The notes under the pieces were generated by a model, which searched no databases, had not been told where the DNA came from, and saw only the letters and a program-made list of their open reading frames with translations. The position numbers were made by a program, and so were the translations under genes. This document shows positions 7,965 to 17,616 of a stretch of 64,000 bases of DNA, piece after piece (the first letter of the stretch is position 1; each line of letters begins with the position of its first letter). Source of the DNA: DATBLE01 sp963734065 (GTDB lineage: Bacteria; Actinomycetota; Thermoleophilia; Gaiellales; Gaiellaceae); contig CAVTFN010000003.1 in the NCBI GenBank assembly GCA_963734065.1, positions 1,612,001 through 1,676,000 on the forward strand. The letters are read 5' to 3'.

Positions 7965-8792
7965 GTGACGCCCGCCCCGGGCATCCTGTTCGACCGGGTC
8001 GCGGAGGAGTACGACCGCGTCCGGTCCGACTACCCGGCGGCGCTCGTCGACACGGCGTGCACACTGGCCGACCTCCATCCGGGATCACGGGTCATCGAGA
8101 TCGGCTGCGGCACGGGCAAGCTGACTGGAGCGCTCGCCGAGCGCGAGCTGCGCGTCGATGCGGTCGATCCGGGCGAGCGGATGGTCGCGATCGCGCGACG
8201 GCGAGTCGGAGGCTCGCCGGCCGTCAGCTTCCGCATCGGACGCTTCGAGGACGTCGAGTTGCCGAGCGGCTCCTTCGCCGCCGCTTTCTCCGCGACCGCG
8301 TTCCACTGGGTGGATCCCTCGGTCGGCTGGGCAAAGGTCGCGCGGGTGCTCCGGCCGGGCGGCATGTTCGCATTGCTCACGCACGTCGGCTTCTCGCCCA
8401 TCGACGAGCGGCTCCATGCGGTCTGGACCGACGTGCGACCGGAGTCGCTCGAGTGGGTGGCGCGCGACCGGCAGACGTTCTTCGACGGGATCGAGGGACG
8501 GCTCGGCAACGTGTCCGAGGTCTGGGCGTGGATCAACCAGCGCGACGCGCTCGCCCGCGAGGAGGCGGGCGACCTGTTCGGCGACGTGCGTCTGACGAAG
8601 GCGTCGACCGAGAGAGAGGAGAGAGCCGAGCACCTGATCGCCGTCACCCGCACGACCTCGATGTACCTCGGGCTCGACGCCCGCGACCGGAAACGACTGG
8701 AGGAGGGGTTGGCGGCGGTGGTCGAGGAGGCGGGCGGCAGCTACCCGCTGACCCTCGACGCGCTGCTCGTCACGGCGCGCACCGCGACCTAG
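7965..8792 (+). CDS. Class I SAM-dependent methyltransferase
   Basis: A 275-residue methyltransferase. Motif I (VIEIGCGTGKLTGAL) near residue 45, VDAVDPGERM (acidic ribose contact) and VARVLRPGGMFALLTH (motif III) define a Rossmann SAM domain of the UbiE/Methyltransf_11 type; the C-terminal half (RDRQTFFDGI, TTSMYLGLDARDRKRLEE) is family-specific. Start GTG 7965. It follows the Dabb gene by 3 bp and ends tail-to-tail with yqeY, the stop codons overlapping. The substrate is unknown. Confidence 0.85.
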   Translation: MTPAPGILFDRVAEEYDRVRSDYPAALVDTACTLADLHPGSRVIEIGCGTGKLTGALAERELRVDAVDPGERMVAIARRRVGGSPAVSFRIGRFEDVELPSGSFAAAFSATAFHWVDPSVGWAKVARVLRPGGMFALLTHVGFSPIDERLHAVWTDVRPESLEWVARDRQTFFDGIEGRLGNVSEVWAWINQRDALAREEAGDLFGDVRLTKASTEREERAEHLIAVTRTTSMYLGLDARDRKRLEEGLAAVVEEAGGSYPLTLDALLVTARTAT

Positions 8793-9232
8793 GCCAGCTT
8801 CTCGCGCACCAGCTGGCTGACCGCCGAGCCGTCGGCGCGACCGGCGATCTGCGGCATCACGTCGGCCATCACGCGGCCGAGGTCGCGCATGCTCGTCGCC
8901 CCCACCTCGGCGATCGCGTCGTCGACGATCTGCTCCAGCTGATCCTCGGAGAGCGGCTCGGGCATGAACTCCTCGAGCACATCCAGCTCGGCCCGCTCCT
9001 TCGCCGCCTGCTCGTCGCGGCCCGCGCTCTGGAAGGCCTCGATCGATTCGATCCGCCGCTTGCGCTCGCGCTGGAGCACCTGGAGCTCCTCGTCCTCGTG
9101 CAGCGGCCGCTGCAGCTCCTTCTCCGCCGAGCGCAGGCTCGAGAGGATGAGGCGGAGCGCGTCGCGCCGGGCGGCGTCCCGCTCCTTCATCGCGGTTGTC
9201 AGCTCGTCCTCCAGGCGCTCGATCAGGGTCAT
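8789..9232 (-). CDS. yqeY: GatB/YqeY domain protein
   Basis: 147 residues matching YqeY: MTLIERLEDELTTAMKERD, LRLILSSLRSAEKEL, QVLQRERKRRIESIEAF and a C-terminal VRDLGRVM-like segment (SMRDLGRVMADVMPQIAGRADG). The family shares the tail domain of the GatB amidotransferase subunit and may bind tRNA; its role is not settled. ATG 9232 overlaps the stop of the HIT gene by 4 bp. The much longer open frame upstream is a shadow of the HIT gene. It is the last gene of the murJ-to-yqeY operon. Confidence 0.9.
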   Translation of the reverse strand: MTLIERLEDELTTAMKERDAARRDALRLILSSLRSAEKELQRPLHEDEELQVLQRERKRRIESIEAFQSAGRDEQAAKERAELDVLEEFMPEPLSEDQLEQIVDDAIAEVGATSMRDLGRVMADVMPQIAGRADGSAVSQLVREKLA

Positions 9233-9570
9233 CCAGGCATCCCTCTGAACGTGCCGCCGAGGACGTGCCAGTGCAGATGGAAGACCGTCTGGCCGGCGCC
9301 GGCGCCGCAGAAGATCATCAGCCGGTACTCGTCCAGGCCCACGGCCTTTGCGGTGTCGGCGACGAAGTCGAGCATCCGTTTTCCCTCGTCGGCCGAGAGC
9401 TCGCCGATGTCGCGGAAGGTCTCGATGTGCCGTTCGGGGATGACGAGGACGTGCACGTCGGCCTTCGGGTTGATGTCCTCGATCGCCAGCAGCCCGTCGG
9501 ACCGGTTGACGACGGTGGCCGGCAGCTCGCCGCGGTGGATCTTGCAGAAGATGCAGTCCTCGACCGTCAC
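9229..9570 (-). CDS. HIT family nucleotide hydrolase (HinT-like)
   Basis: 113 residues of the histidine triad family, which hydrolyses adenosine phosphoramidates or related nucleotides. CIFCKI near the N-terminus with the zinc-type cysteine pair, PKADVHVLVIPERHI, and the triad HLHWHVLGG near the C-terminus are clear; the middle His is the expected nucleophile. It overlaps the mtaB stop (9567) and the yqeY start by 4 bp each. HIT genes beside yqeY and mtaB in this order are common in Gram-positive genomes. Confidence 0.92.
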   Translation of the reverse strand: MTVEDCIFCKIHRGELPATVVNRSDGLLAIEDINPKADVHVLVIPERHIETFRDIGELSADEGKRMLDFVADTAKAVGLDEYRLMIFCGAGAGQTVFHLHWHVLGGTFRGMPG

Positions 9571-10754
9571 GCGGCCAGGATCCCCTCATCGCTGACCGCG
9601 CAGCCGCGGACGCGAACCAGGTCGCCGACCGGCGCCTCGACGAGCCAGGGCGAGTAGTCGTCCCCGTATCCACGGCCCGGACGGTCGACGAGAACGACGT
9701 CCTCTGTGCCGACCTTCGCGCGCCAGCGTCGCAGGCAGGCCTCGTGCGACAGCGCCCGCAGTCGAGCGCTCCGCTCCTTCTTCACGGCCTTGGGAACCGT
9801 GTCCTCGGCGGCCGTGACCGTTCCCGGCCTCGGTGAGTATGGAAAGACGTGCACCTTGGTGGCGCCCGCCGCCTCGACCACCATGAGGGTGCGTTCGAAG
9901 GCGGCTTCGTCCTCGCCGGGGAAGCCGACGATCACGTCGGTCGTCACGTTGAACCCGCCGGCGAGCTCGACGCGGCGCAGGTACGTGGCTGCGTCGTAGC
10001 GGCGCGCCATCGCGCGCAGGACGCCGTCGTCTCCCGACTGGAGCGGGACGTGCAGATGGCGCGACACCGTCGGGGTCTCGCACAGCGCTGCGACGAGCGG
10101 CTCGGTCAGGTGGTTGACCTCGATCGACGAGAGCCGAAGCCGTGCGAGGCCGGGCGTCGCGCCGACCTCCCGGATCAGCCGCGGCAGGTCGTACCCGGCG
10201 TCCCGGTCGCGAAAGCAGCCGAGGTTGATCCCGGTGAGCACGATCTCGCGGTGATCCTGCGACACGCGGCGGCGCACCTCGGCCAGGACAGCGTCCGCCC
10301 GCCGGCTGCGGGAGGCTCCGCGCACGAGCGGGATCACGCAGAAGTTGCAGGAGAAGCTGCAGCCGTCCTGGACCTTGACGAACGCGCGCACGCGGTCGAG
10401 CCGCGCGTCTGCCCGGACGCAGGCGATCGCGCCGACGTCGCCGGCGATCGTCTCGGCGGTCTCCTCGCTTCGCTTCGCGACGACCACGACGTTCTCGGAC
10501 AAACCGGCGAACGCGTCGGGCGAGAGGTTGGCACCGCATCCTGTGACGTAGACCCTCCGGTGGGTGCGTGCGGCGCGCGAGACGGCGTGCCGCGACTTCC
10601 GCAGCGCCTCGTGCGTGACGCAGCAGGTGTTCAGCACGGCGACGTCACCGCCCGCGCGCTCCTCGTGCCCGTCGGCGAGCAGGCGCTCGCGCACCGCCTG
10701 GGCGTCCGCGTGCGAGACCTTGCAGCCGAGGAAGTCGACCGAGAACGTCGCCAT
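9567..10754 (-). CDS. mtaB: tRNA t6A37 methylthiotransferase MtaB
   Basis: A 395-residue radical-SAM enzyme that adds a methylthio group to N6-threonylcarbamoyladenosine 37 of tRNA. The N-terminal UPF0004 domain has the cluster cysteines in FLGCKVS, LNTCCVTHEA and VTGCGA; the radical SAM cluster is CSFSCNFCVIP; LQSGDDGVLRAMARRY and TTDVIVGFPGED are family landmarks; a C-terminal TRAM-like segment follows (VLVDRPGRGYGDDYSPWLVE). ATG 10754 fits the domain start; the longer frame upstream is a shadow of prmA. It lies 11 bp downstream of prmA. Confidence 0.92.
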   Translation of the reverse strand: MATFSVDFLGCKVSHADAQAVRERLLADGHEERAGGDVAVLNTCCVTHEALRKSRHAVSRAARTHRRVYVTGCGANLSPDAFAGLSENVVVVAKRSEETAETIAGDVGAIACVRADARLDRVRAFVKVQDGCSFSCNFCVIPLVRGASRSRRADAVLAEVRRRVSQDHREIVLTGINLGCFRDRDAGYDLPRLIREVGATPGLARLRLSSIEVNHLTEPLVAALCETPTVSRHLHVPLQSGDDGVLRAMARRYDAATYLRRVELAGGFNVTTDVIVGFPGEDEAAFERTLMVVEAAGATKVHVFPYSPRPGTVTAAEDTVPKAVKKERSARLRALSHEACLRRWRAKVGTEDVVLVDRPGRGYGDDYSPWLVEAPVGDLVRVRGCAVSDEGILAA

Positions 10755-10765
10755 CGGCGCGGACC

Positions 10766-11506
10766 TTACTGCGTCCGCAGGTGCAGATCGGCCGCCCAGC
10801 CCTCGGCCTCGCGCCGGTCCGTGCGTCGGTAGCCGGGAAGCTCCGGCGACTCGGCCGCGAGGTAGCCCGAGGTGATGATGCGCTGGCAGACGAGCCGCTC
10901 TGCGATCGTGCCGTCGAGGTCGAGCGCAACATTGACGACGACGGTCGCGGTGGGCGGCACGGGGTCGACGGTCGCGTCCGCCAACCGTGCCTCGACGCTC
11001 ACGCCGTTGGCGAGTGCATTGCGCTCGGTCGCCTCGATCGCCTGGGGGTCGAGGTCGACCGCGTAGACCGGCTCGAACCCGAGCTTCGAGGCTGCGATCG
11101 CCAGGACTCCGGACCCGCAGCCTGCGTCGAGGAGGTCTCCGAGCGGAACGTCGAGCAGCAACTCGAGGCAGAGCCGTGTCGTCGCGTGTGCGCCTGTGCC
11201 GAACGCGCGACCGGGGTCGATCACCACCGGGATCGCGTCGGCATCGGGCTCCTCCCACGGCGGGCCGACCCAGATCGGACCGATCCGAACCGGCCTGTGG
11301 AAGGCCCGCCAGCGGTCCTCCCAGCCCTCCTCGACATCGGTCGACCGGGCGCCGCCGAACGCCGACCAGAGCCGTTCCTCCCCGTGATCGTCCGTGTACG
11401 CCGCCAGCTCGACGCCGTCGGAACCGTCGCGCTCCTCGAAGCCCTCCGGGAAGAGCTCGAGCATGATCGCGCGGGCCTGCTCGGCTCCGGCCGACGGGAC
11501 CGACAC
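10766..11506 (-). CDS. prmA: Ribosomal protein L11 methyltransferase
   Basis: A 246-residue SAM-dependent methyltransferase expected to methylate ribosomal protein L11. Visible motifs: VIDPGRAFGTGAHATTRLCLELL (the PrmA signature), LLDAGCGSGVLAIAASKLG (motif I), VYAVDLDPQAIEAT, and VVVNVALDLDGTIAERL, where most homologues read ANI. The N-terminal domain is short and divergent, as is usual in actinobacteria. Start GTG 11506 (VSVPSAG), 17 bp after dnaJ. dnaJ-prmA-mtaB is a widespread order. Confidence 0.9.
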   Translation of the reverse strand: MSVPSAGAEQARAIMLELFPEGFEERDGSDGVELAAYTDDHGEERLWSAFGGARSTDVEEGWEDRWRAFHRPVRIGPIWVGPPWEEPDADAIPVVIDPGRAFGTGAHATTRLCLELLLDVPLGDLLDAGCGSGVLAIAASKLGFEPVYAVDLDPQAIEATERNALANGVSVEARLADATVDPVPPTATVVVNVALDLDGTIAERLVCQRIITSGYLAAESPELPGYRRTDRREAEGWAADLHLRTQ

Positions 11507-11523
11507 GGAGACGCGCCGCAGCG

Positions 11524-12651
11524 TCAGCGGAACGCGCTCTTCAGCTTGTCGAAGAACCCCTCGTCGTCGTCCGGCCGGTAGGTCTCCTCGTCCGCCGACT
11601 GCTCGAACTCGCCCAGCAGGCGGCGTTGCTCGTCGGTCAGCCGCCGCGGCACCGTCACATTCACCAGCAGGCGGTGGTCGCCGCGGCCGCGGCCCTGGAG
11701 GACCGGCATGCCGGCCCCGCGGACGACTCGCACCTGCCCGGGCTGCGTGCCCGGCTGGAACTCGAGCTCGACGTCGCCGTCGATCGTCGGCACCGTGACC
11801 GTCGCGCCGAGCGCCGCCTGCGTGATCGTCAGGTCGACCTGGGAGATCAGGTCGTTGCCCTCGCGGACGAAGCGCGGATCGGGCTCGACGCGGACGAGCA
11901 CATAGAGGTCTCCGGCGCGCCCGCCCAGGTCGCCGGCGTGTCCCTCACCGCCGAGGCGGATGCGCTGGCCGTCGTGGATCCCCGGCGGGATCTCGACGGA
12001 GACCGTGCGTTCCTCGACGACGCGGCCCTCGCCGCCGCAGGCATCGCACGGATGCTCGACGATGCGGCCGGAGCCGTCGCAGCGCGGACAGGTCTGCGCG
12101 CGGACGAACTGGCCGAAGACGGTGTTGGAGACCTGCTGAACGCGACCTGCCCCCGCGCACGTCGGGCAAGTAACGGGCTGCGTGCCCGGCTCGGCGCCGG
12201 TGCCGCCGCACGTCTCGCAGGCGACGGCGACGCGGAGGGAAACGTCCCGCGTGACGCCGCGGGCGGAATCGACCAGCTCGATCGCGACCTCCGCGGCGAT
12301 GTCTGCGCCGCGCGCCGCGCCGCGCGGCCGGCCGGCGACCCCGAAGAGGTCGTCGCCGAAGAACGCCGAGAACAGGTCGCCCAGCGTCCCGAAGTCGAAG
12401 CTGGTCGGCTCGAAGCCGCGGCTGCGCAGGCCCGCGTGGCCGAAGCGGTCGTACAGCTCCCGGCGCTCGGGGCTCGAAAGAACCTCGTACGCCTCGACCA
12501 CCTCCTTGAAGCGCGCCTCCGCGTCCGGGTCCTCCGACACATCGGGGTGCAGCTCCCGGGCGAGCCCACGGAAGGCTTTCTTGATCTCGGCCTCGGTCGC
12601 GGTGCGCTGCACGCCGAGCAGCTCGTAGTAGTCGCGTTCCGTCGTCGCCAT
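11524..12651 (-). CDS. dnaJ: Molecular chaperone DnaJ
   Basis: A 375-residue Hsp40 co-chaperone that stimulates DnaK. J domain at residues 4-70 with the HPD motif (ELHPDVSEDPDAE), a G/F-rich stretch (FGTLGDLFSAFFGDDLFG), then four zinc-finger repeats of the CxxCxGxG kind (CETCGGTG, CPTCAGAG, CPRCDGSG, CDACGGEG) and the C-terminal substrate-binding domain. Start ATG 12651, 29 bp after hrcA. dnaK and grpE are not in this window, so this is the hrcA-linked dnaJ. Confidence 0.96.
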   Translation of the reverse strand: MATTERDYYELLGVQRTATEAEIKKAFRGLARELHPDVSEDPDAEARFKEVVEAYEVLSSPERRELYDRFGHAGLRSRGFEPTSFDFGTLGDLFSAFFGDDLFGVAGRPRGAARGADIAAEVAIELVDSARGVTRDVSLRVAVACETCGGTGAEPGTQPVTCPTCAGAGRVQQVSNTVFGQFVRAQTCPRCDGSGRIVEHPCDACGGEGRVVEERTVSVEIPPGIHDGQRIRLGGEGHAGDLGGRAGDLYVLVRVEPDPRFVREGNDLISQVDLTITQAALGATVTVPTIDGDVELEFQPGTQPGQVRVVRGAGMPVLQGRGRGDHRLLVNVTVPRRLTDEQRRLLGEFEQSADEETYRPDDDEGFFDKLKSAFR

Positions 12652-12680
12652 CGGCGAAAGCCTAGCCCCGAGGTCTCTCG

Positions 12681-13718
12681 CTACTCGCCGTAGATCACCT
12701 CGGCGAAGCGGGACAGCTCGGAGGCCGCCGAACGGACCGTGCGGATCGCCTTGTCGTAGTCCATTCGCGACGGGCCGATCAGGCTGACGGCGCCGAGCGT
12801 ACGGTTCGCGATCCCGTAGGCCGCGCCGACGAGCGCCAGGTCGCGGAGACCGGGGTCGGCGAGCTCGTCGCCGACGCGCACGAACGGACGTCGCGGGTCG
12901 AGCGCCTCGGCGAGCACGTCGAGCAGCGCCCGACGGCGTTCGAGCAGGTCGATCAGCGACCGGTAGGAACCGAGCTCGTCGTCGCGGACGTCGTCGAGCA
13001 GCCCGGCGGCGCCGCCCACGTAGACGCGCTGCTCATCGTCCTCCGCGTCGGTGAAGGCCGACTCGACCACCTGGAGGAAAGCTGACTCCGCCCGTGGCAG
13101 CGTCGGGTCGCCGAGGCGCCGGCGCAGCTGCCCGCTGCCGAGCGAGAGACCGACGACCTGGTCGTTGAGGTACTGCCCTGCCCAGTGGATGAGCCCGGGA
13201 TCGACGGGCATGTCGAACGCGTAGACGCGCTTCGTGACACCGCCGCTCGACGTGATCACGACCACCATCGCCACCTGCGGCTGGAGCAGGAGCACCTCGA
13301 CATGGCGCACCGTTGCGGTCTGGAGCGGCGGCGCCGAGACGAGCGCGATCAGCCGGGTGACCTGCGAGAGCATCTCCGTCGTCGCCTGCAGCGCCGACTC
13401 GACCTCGCTCCGTGCAGCGGTCAGGTCGAGCGGGAACGTCACGGGGCGAGCGGCCGGGCGCTCGAGGAGCCGGTCGACGTAGTAGCGGTAGCCGCGGTCG
13501 GTCGGGACGCGACCCGCCGACGTGTGCGGATGCGTGAGCAGGCCGAGTCGCTCGAGCTCGGCGAGCTCGTTGCGTACCGTCGCGGACGACACGCGCATCC
13601 CGGTCCGCTCGACGAGGTGCCTCGAGCCGACCGGCTGGCCCGTGGCCACGTACTCCTCGACCACCTGGACGAGGATCTCCCGTTGCCGTTGCGTGAGGTC
13701 GGGTGCCGGAGAAACCAT
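12681..13718 (-). CDS. hrcA: Heat-shock repressor HrcA
   Basis: A 345-residue winged-helix repressor of heat-shock operons. The N-terminal DNA-binding part is clear (LTQRQREILVQVVEEYVATG, then GMRVSSATVRNELAELERLG and SAGRVPTDRGYRYYVDRL), as is the C-terminal HrcA segment (VSLIGPSRMDYDKAIRTV). It lies upstream of dnaJ in one operon with hemW and lepA. HrcA normally binds CIRCE inverted repeats; I found no CIRCE-like sequence in the 16 bp upstream or elsewhere in the window. Confidence 0.95.
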   Translation of the reverse strand: MVSPAPDLTQRQREILVQVVEEYVATGQPVGSRHLVERTGMRVSSATVRNELAELERLGLLTHPHTSAGRVPTDRGYRYYVDRLLERPAARPVTFPLDLTAARSEVESALQATTEMLSQVTRLIALVSAPPLQTATVRHVEVLLLQPQVAMVVVITSSGGVTKRVYAFDMPVDPGLIHWAGQYLNDQVVGLSLGSGQLRRRLGDPTLPRAESAFLQVVESAFTDAEDDEQRVYVGGAAGLLDDVRDDELGSYRSLIDLLERRRALLDVLAEALDPRRPFVRVGDELADPGLRDLALVGAAYGIANRTLGAVSLIGPSRMDYDKAIRTVRSAASELSRFAEVIYGE

Positions 13719-13734
13719 CTCTGTGCAGGCAATT

Positions 13735-14850
13735 CTAGGCGAGGAGATCGGCGGTGACGCCGCCGCCCAGGAAGCGACCCCGCTCGGTGAGCGCGAGCGT
13801 CTCGTCGCCGTTCACGCCGGCGCGGACGACCAGACCGAGCCGCTCCAGGCGATCGATCGCCTCGACGTCGACGGCGGCTTCCAGGTCGCCGACGAGCAGC
13901 GGCTCGTCCAGCCGGAGGCCGAGCATGACCCGCTCGCGGCGACGCGTGCCGGCGTCCAGAGGCTCGAGCTCGCGCGGCGGCCGCCGCCCTCCGCCGAGCG
14001 CGGCGAGGTACGGGCCGAGCCGCGGCGCGTTCCGCCGGCGGACGGACTCGATTGTCGAGACCGCGCCGATCCCGAGGCCGAGGTAGTCCCGTCCGAGCCA
14101 GTACGCGAGGTTGTGCCGGGCCCGGAGATCCCGGCCGTCCTCTTCCCGGCAGAAGTTCGCCGTCTCGTACCAGCGGTAGCCCGCCCCCGTCAGGACGGCG
14201 ACGACCCGCTCGAAGTAGGACTCCATCGACTCGGCCTGACGCTCGAGCTCGGCTCCGTGCGCGTGGGTGAAGCGCGTGCCCGGCTTGGCCTCCAGCTCGT
14301 AGCAGGACACGTGCTCGGGCTCGAGCGCGAGCGCCTCGGCGAGGTCGGAATCGAGATCGGAGGCGGCCTGGCCCGGGATGCCGTAGACGAGGTCGAGCGA
14401 GATGTTGTCAAATCCGGCATCACGAAAGAAATACACGGAGCGGCGGACGTCCTCGGGCCGGGCACGCCGCTCGAGCACGGAGAGAAGCCGCGGCTGGAAG
14501 CTCTGCGCGCCCAACGACACACGGTTGACACGGTTTCGTGACAGAAGCCGGGCAAGGGAGGGCGTGACCGTCTCCGGATTCGCCTCGACCGTCACCTCGT
14601 CCGCGTCCGGCAGCGCGGCCAGCAGCCGCTCGAGGGCAGCGGGCTCCGTGAACGTCGGCGTCCCGCCACCGAGGAAGATCGTTTCCAGCCGCGGAGCCAG
14701 CGCGTCGCGCTCGAGCTCGAGCTCGGCGAGCAGCGCCTCGACATAGGCGCCGTGCTGGTCGCGGCGGCCGACCGCGGTGACGAAGTCGCAGTAGCCGCAG
14801 CGGTGCGCGCAGAACGGCAGGTGGAGGTAGAGGTGCCTGGCAGCCGTCAC
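13735..14850 (-). CDS. hemW: HemW-type radical SAM heme chaperone
   Basis: 371 residues of the HemN/HemW family. The radical-SAM cluster motif is CAHRCGYCDF near residue 13; ETIFLGGGTPTF, VTVEANPETV and VSLGAQSF follow, and GYRWYETANF is characteristic. The tyrosine-rich N-terminal tail of true HemN is missing, which is why HemW (heme chaperone) is preferred over coproporphyrinogen dehydrogenase. GTG 14850 overlaps the stop of the small membrane gene upstream (GTGA). lepA-hemW-hrcA-dnaJ is a conserved Gram-positive cluster. Confidence 0.92.
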   Translation of the reverse strand: MTAARHLYLHLPFCAHRCGYCDFVTAVGRRDQHGAYVEALLAELELERDALAPRLETIFLGGGTPTFTEPAALERLLAALPDADEVTVEANPETVTPSLARLLSRNRVNRVSLGAQSFQPRLLSVLERRARPEDVRRSVYFFRDAGFDNISLDLVYGIPGQAASDLDSDLAEALALEPEHVSCYELEAKPGTRFTHAHGAELERQAESMESYFERVVAVLTGAGYRWYETANFCREEDGRDLRARHNLAYWLGRDYLGLGIGAVSTIESVRRRNAPRLGPYLAALGGGRRPPRELEPLDAGTRRRERVMLGLRLDEPLLVGDLEAAVDVEAIDRLERLGLVVRAGVNGDETLALTERGRFLGGGVTADLLA

Positions 14851-15296
14851 TCGAGACCCGCAACCTTCCGCCGTGAGTCCCGTAGCGCAGCGATTGACCA
14901 GAACACCGACAGAAAGACGACCGTGGGAGGAAAGGTCAGAATCGCAAGCAGCGTGATCGCGCCGGAATCGGCGTTATCGGTCAGTACGAGCACGACCGCC
15001 GTGATTCCCCATCCACCTGCCGCGGCCCAGGTCCCCACAGCGGAACCGACGACGCCCCCTCCTGCGAGCCAACCAACGAAAACGGATGCGGCGAACAGCC
15101 CGAGAAGGCCGAATACAAGTGCGCTGGCGGCGTCTCCAATGGCCGCCGTCGAGGTCGCATCTGCAGGCTCCGATGAATGCGAGCCCTCGAATCCCAGCCA
15201 TCCAAGCAAGCAGGCCGTCCCCGCGGCGAGCATCAGACCGACTACGACGATAAGCCATCGGTGACGCCGAAGAAAGGGCCGCATCTCCAGTGCCAT
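14847..15296 (-). CDS. Small integral membrane protein, unknown function
   Basis: I do not recognise this 149-residue protein. It has four strongly hydrophobic segments (about residues 13-34, 57-78, 86-103 and 112-134), a basic N-terminus (RPFLRRHRW) and an Asp/Ser/Thr-rich loop. It is inserted between lepA (3-bp gap, AAGG before its ATG) and hemW (4-bp overlap), two genes that are normally adjacent. Its codons include more A- and T-containing triplets than the neighbours, so it may be a recent addition. No function is proposed. Confidence 0.7.
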   Translation of the reverse strand: MALEMRPFLRRHRWLIVVVGLMLAAGTACLLGWLGFEGSHSSEPADATSTAAIGDAASALVFGLLGLFAASVFVGWLAGGGVVGSAVGTWAAAGGWGITAVVLVLTDNADSGAITLLAILTFPPTVVFLSVFWSIAALRDSRRKVAGLE

Positions 15297-15299
15297 GCC

Positions 15300-17087
<1,788 letters not shown>

Positions 17088-17112
17088 GTGCCGACTGAGC
17101 GTAGCGGCGCAT

Positions 17113-17616
17113 TCAGGCAGGGCGGTCGAGCCGCATCAGGCGGTGCGGCAGGCCGTCCTCGTCGACGTCGCGGACCTGGCGAAAGCCCGCCTTCTCGAAC
17201 GCCCGCCACGACCGACGGTTCGGCTCCTCGACCGTTGCGGCCACCGCGGCGATCTCCGGGTCGGCGAACACGACCGACCGGACGAACTCGGTCAGGACGG
17301 CCGGGCCGAGCCCTCGGCCGACCAGGTCGGGCTCGCCGATCAACAGGTCGACACCGGCGACGTGGTCGCCGACCTGGACGAGCCGCTGCCAGTCGGGATG
17401 ATCCTCGACCCGGTAGGTCTGGATCAGCCCGGCCGGGCGGCCGTCGAGCACGATCAGGAACTGACGCGTCGGACGACGGCCCTCGATCCCCGCATACCGC
17501 TTCTCGATCGCCTCCTCGACCGGCTCGCGCCACCAGCGGGCGACATGCTCCTCCTTCAACCAGCGCTCGACCAGGAGCACATCCTCCTCACGGAGCGGCG
17601 TGAACACGATGGTCAC
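17113..17616 (-). CDS. AAC(6')-like GNAT acetyltransferase
   Basis: 167 residues of the GNAT fold. The pattern VARWWREP, LIVLDGRPAGLIQTYRV, VAGVDLLIGEPDLVGRGLGP, FADPEIAAVAATVEEPNRRS and AFEKAGFRQV follows the aminoglycoside 6'-N-acetyltransferase (AAC(6')-Ib) group closely; RGLGP is the acetyl-CoA pyrophosphate loop. Start GTG 17616 overlaps the murJ stop by 4 bp (GTGA), so it is co-translated with the lipid II flippase. The natural substrate could be an amino sugar or siderophore rather than a drug. The long open frame upstream is a shadow of murJ. Confidence 0.85.
   Translation of the reverse strand: MTIVFTPLREEDVLLVERWLKEEHVARWWREPVEEAIEKRYAGIEGRRPTRQFLIVLDGRPAGLIQTYRVEDHPDWQRLVQVGDHVAGVDLLIGEPDLVGRGLGPAVLTEFVRSVVFADPEIAAVAATVEEPNRRSWRAFEKAGFRQVRDVDEDGLPHRLMRLDRPA

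Noticed and set aside
9567..11258. MtaB starting at 11258
   Set aside because: The extra residues shadow prmA; the UPF0004 domain starts at ATG 10754.
13719..13734. CIRCE operator for HrcA
   Set aside because: Neither here nor elsewhere in the window is a GCACTC-N9-GAGTGC arrangement visible.
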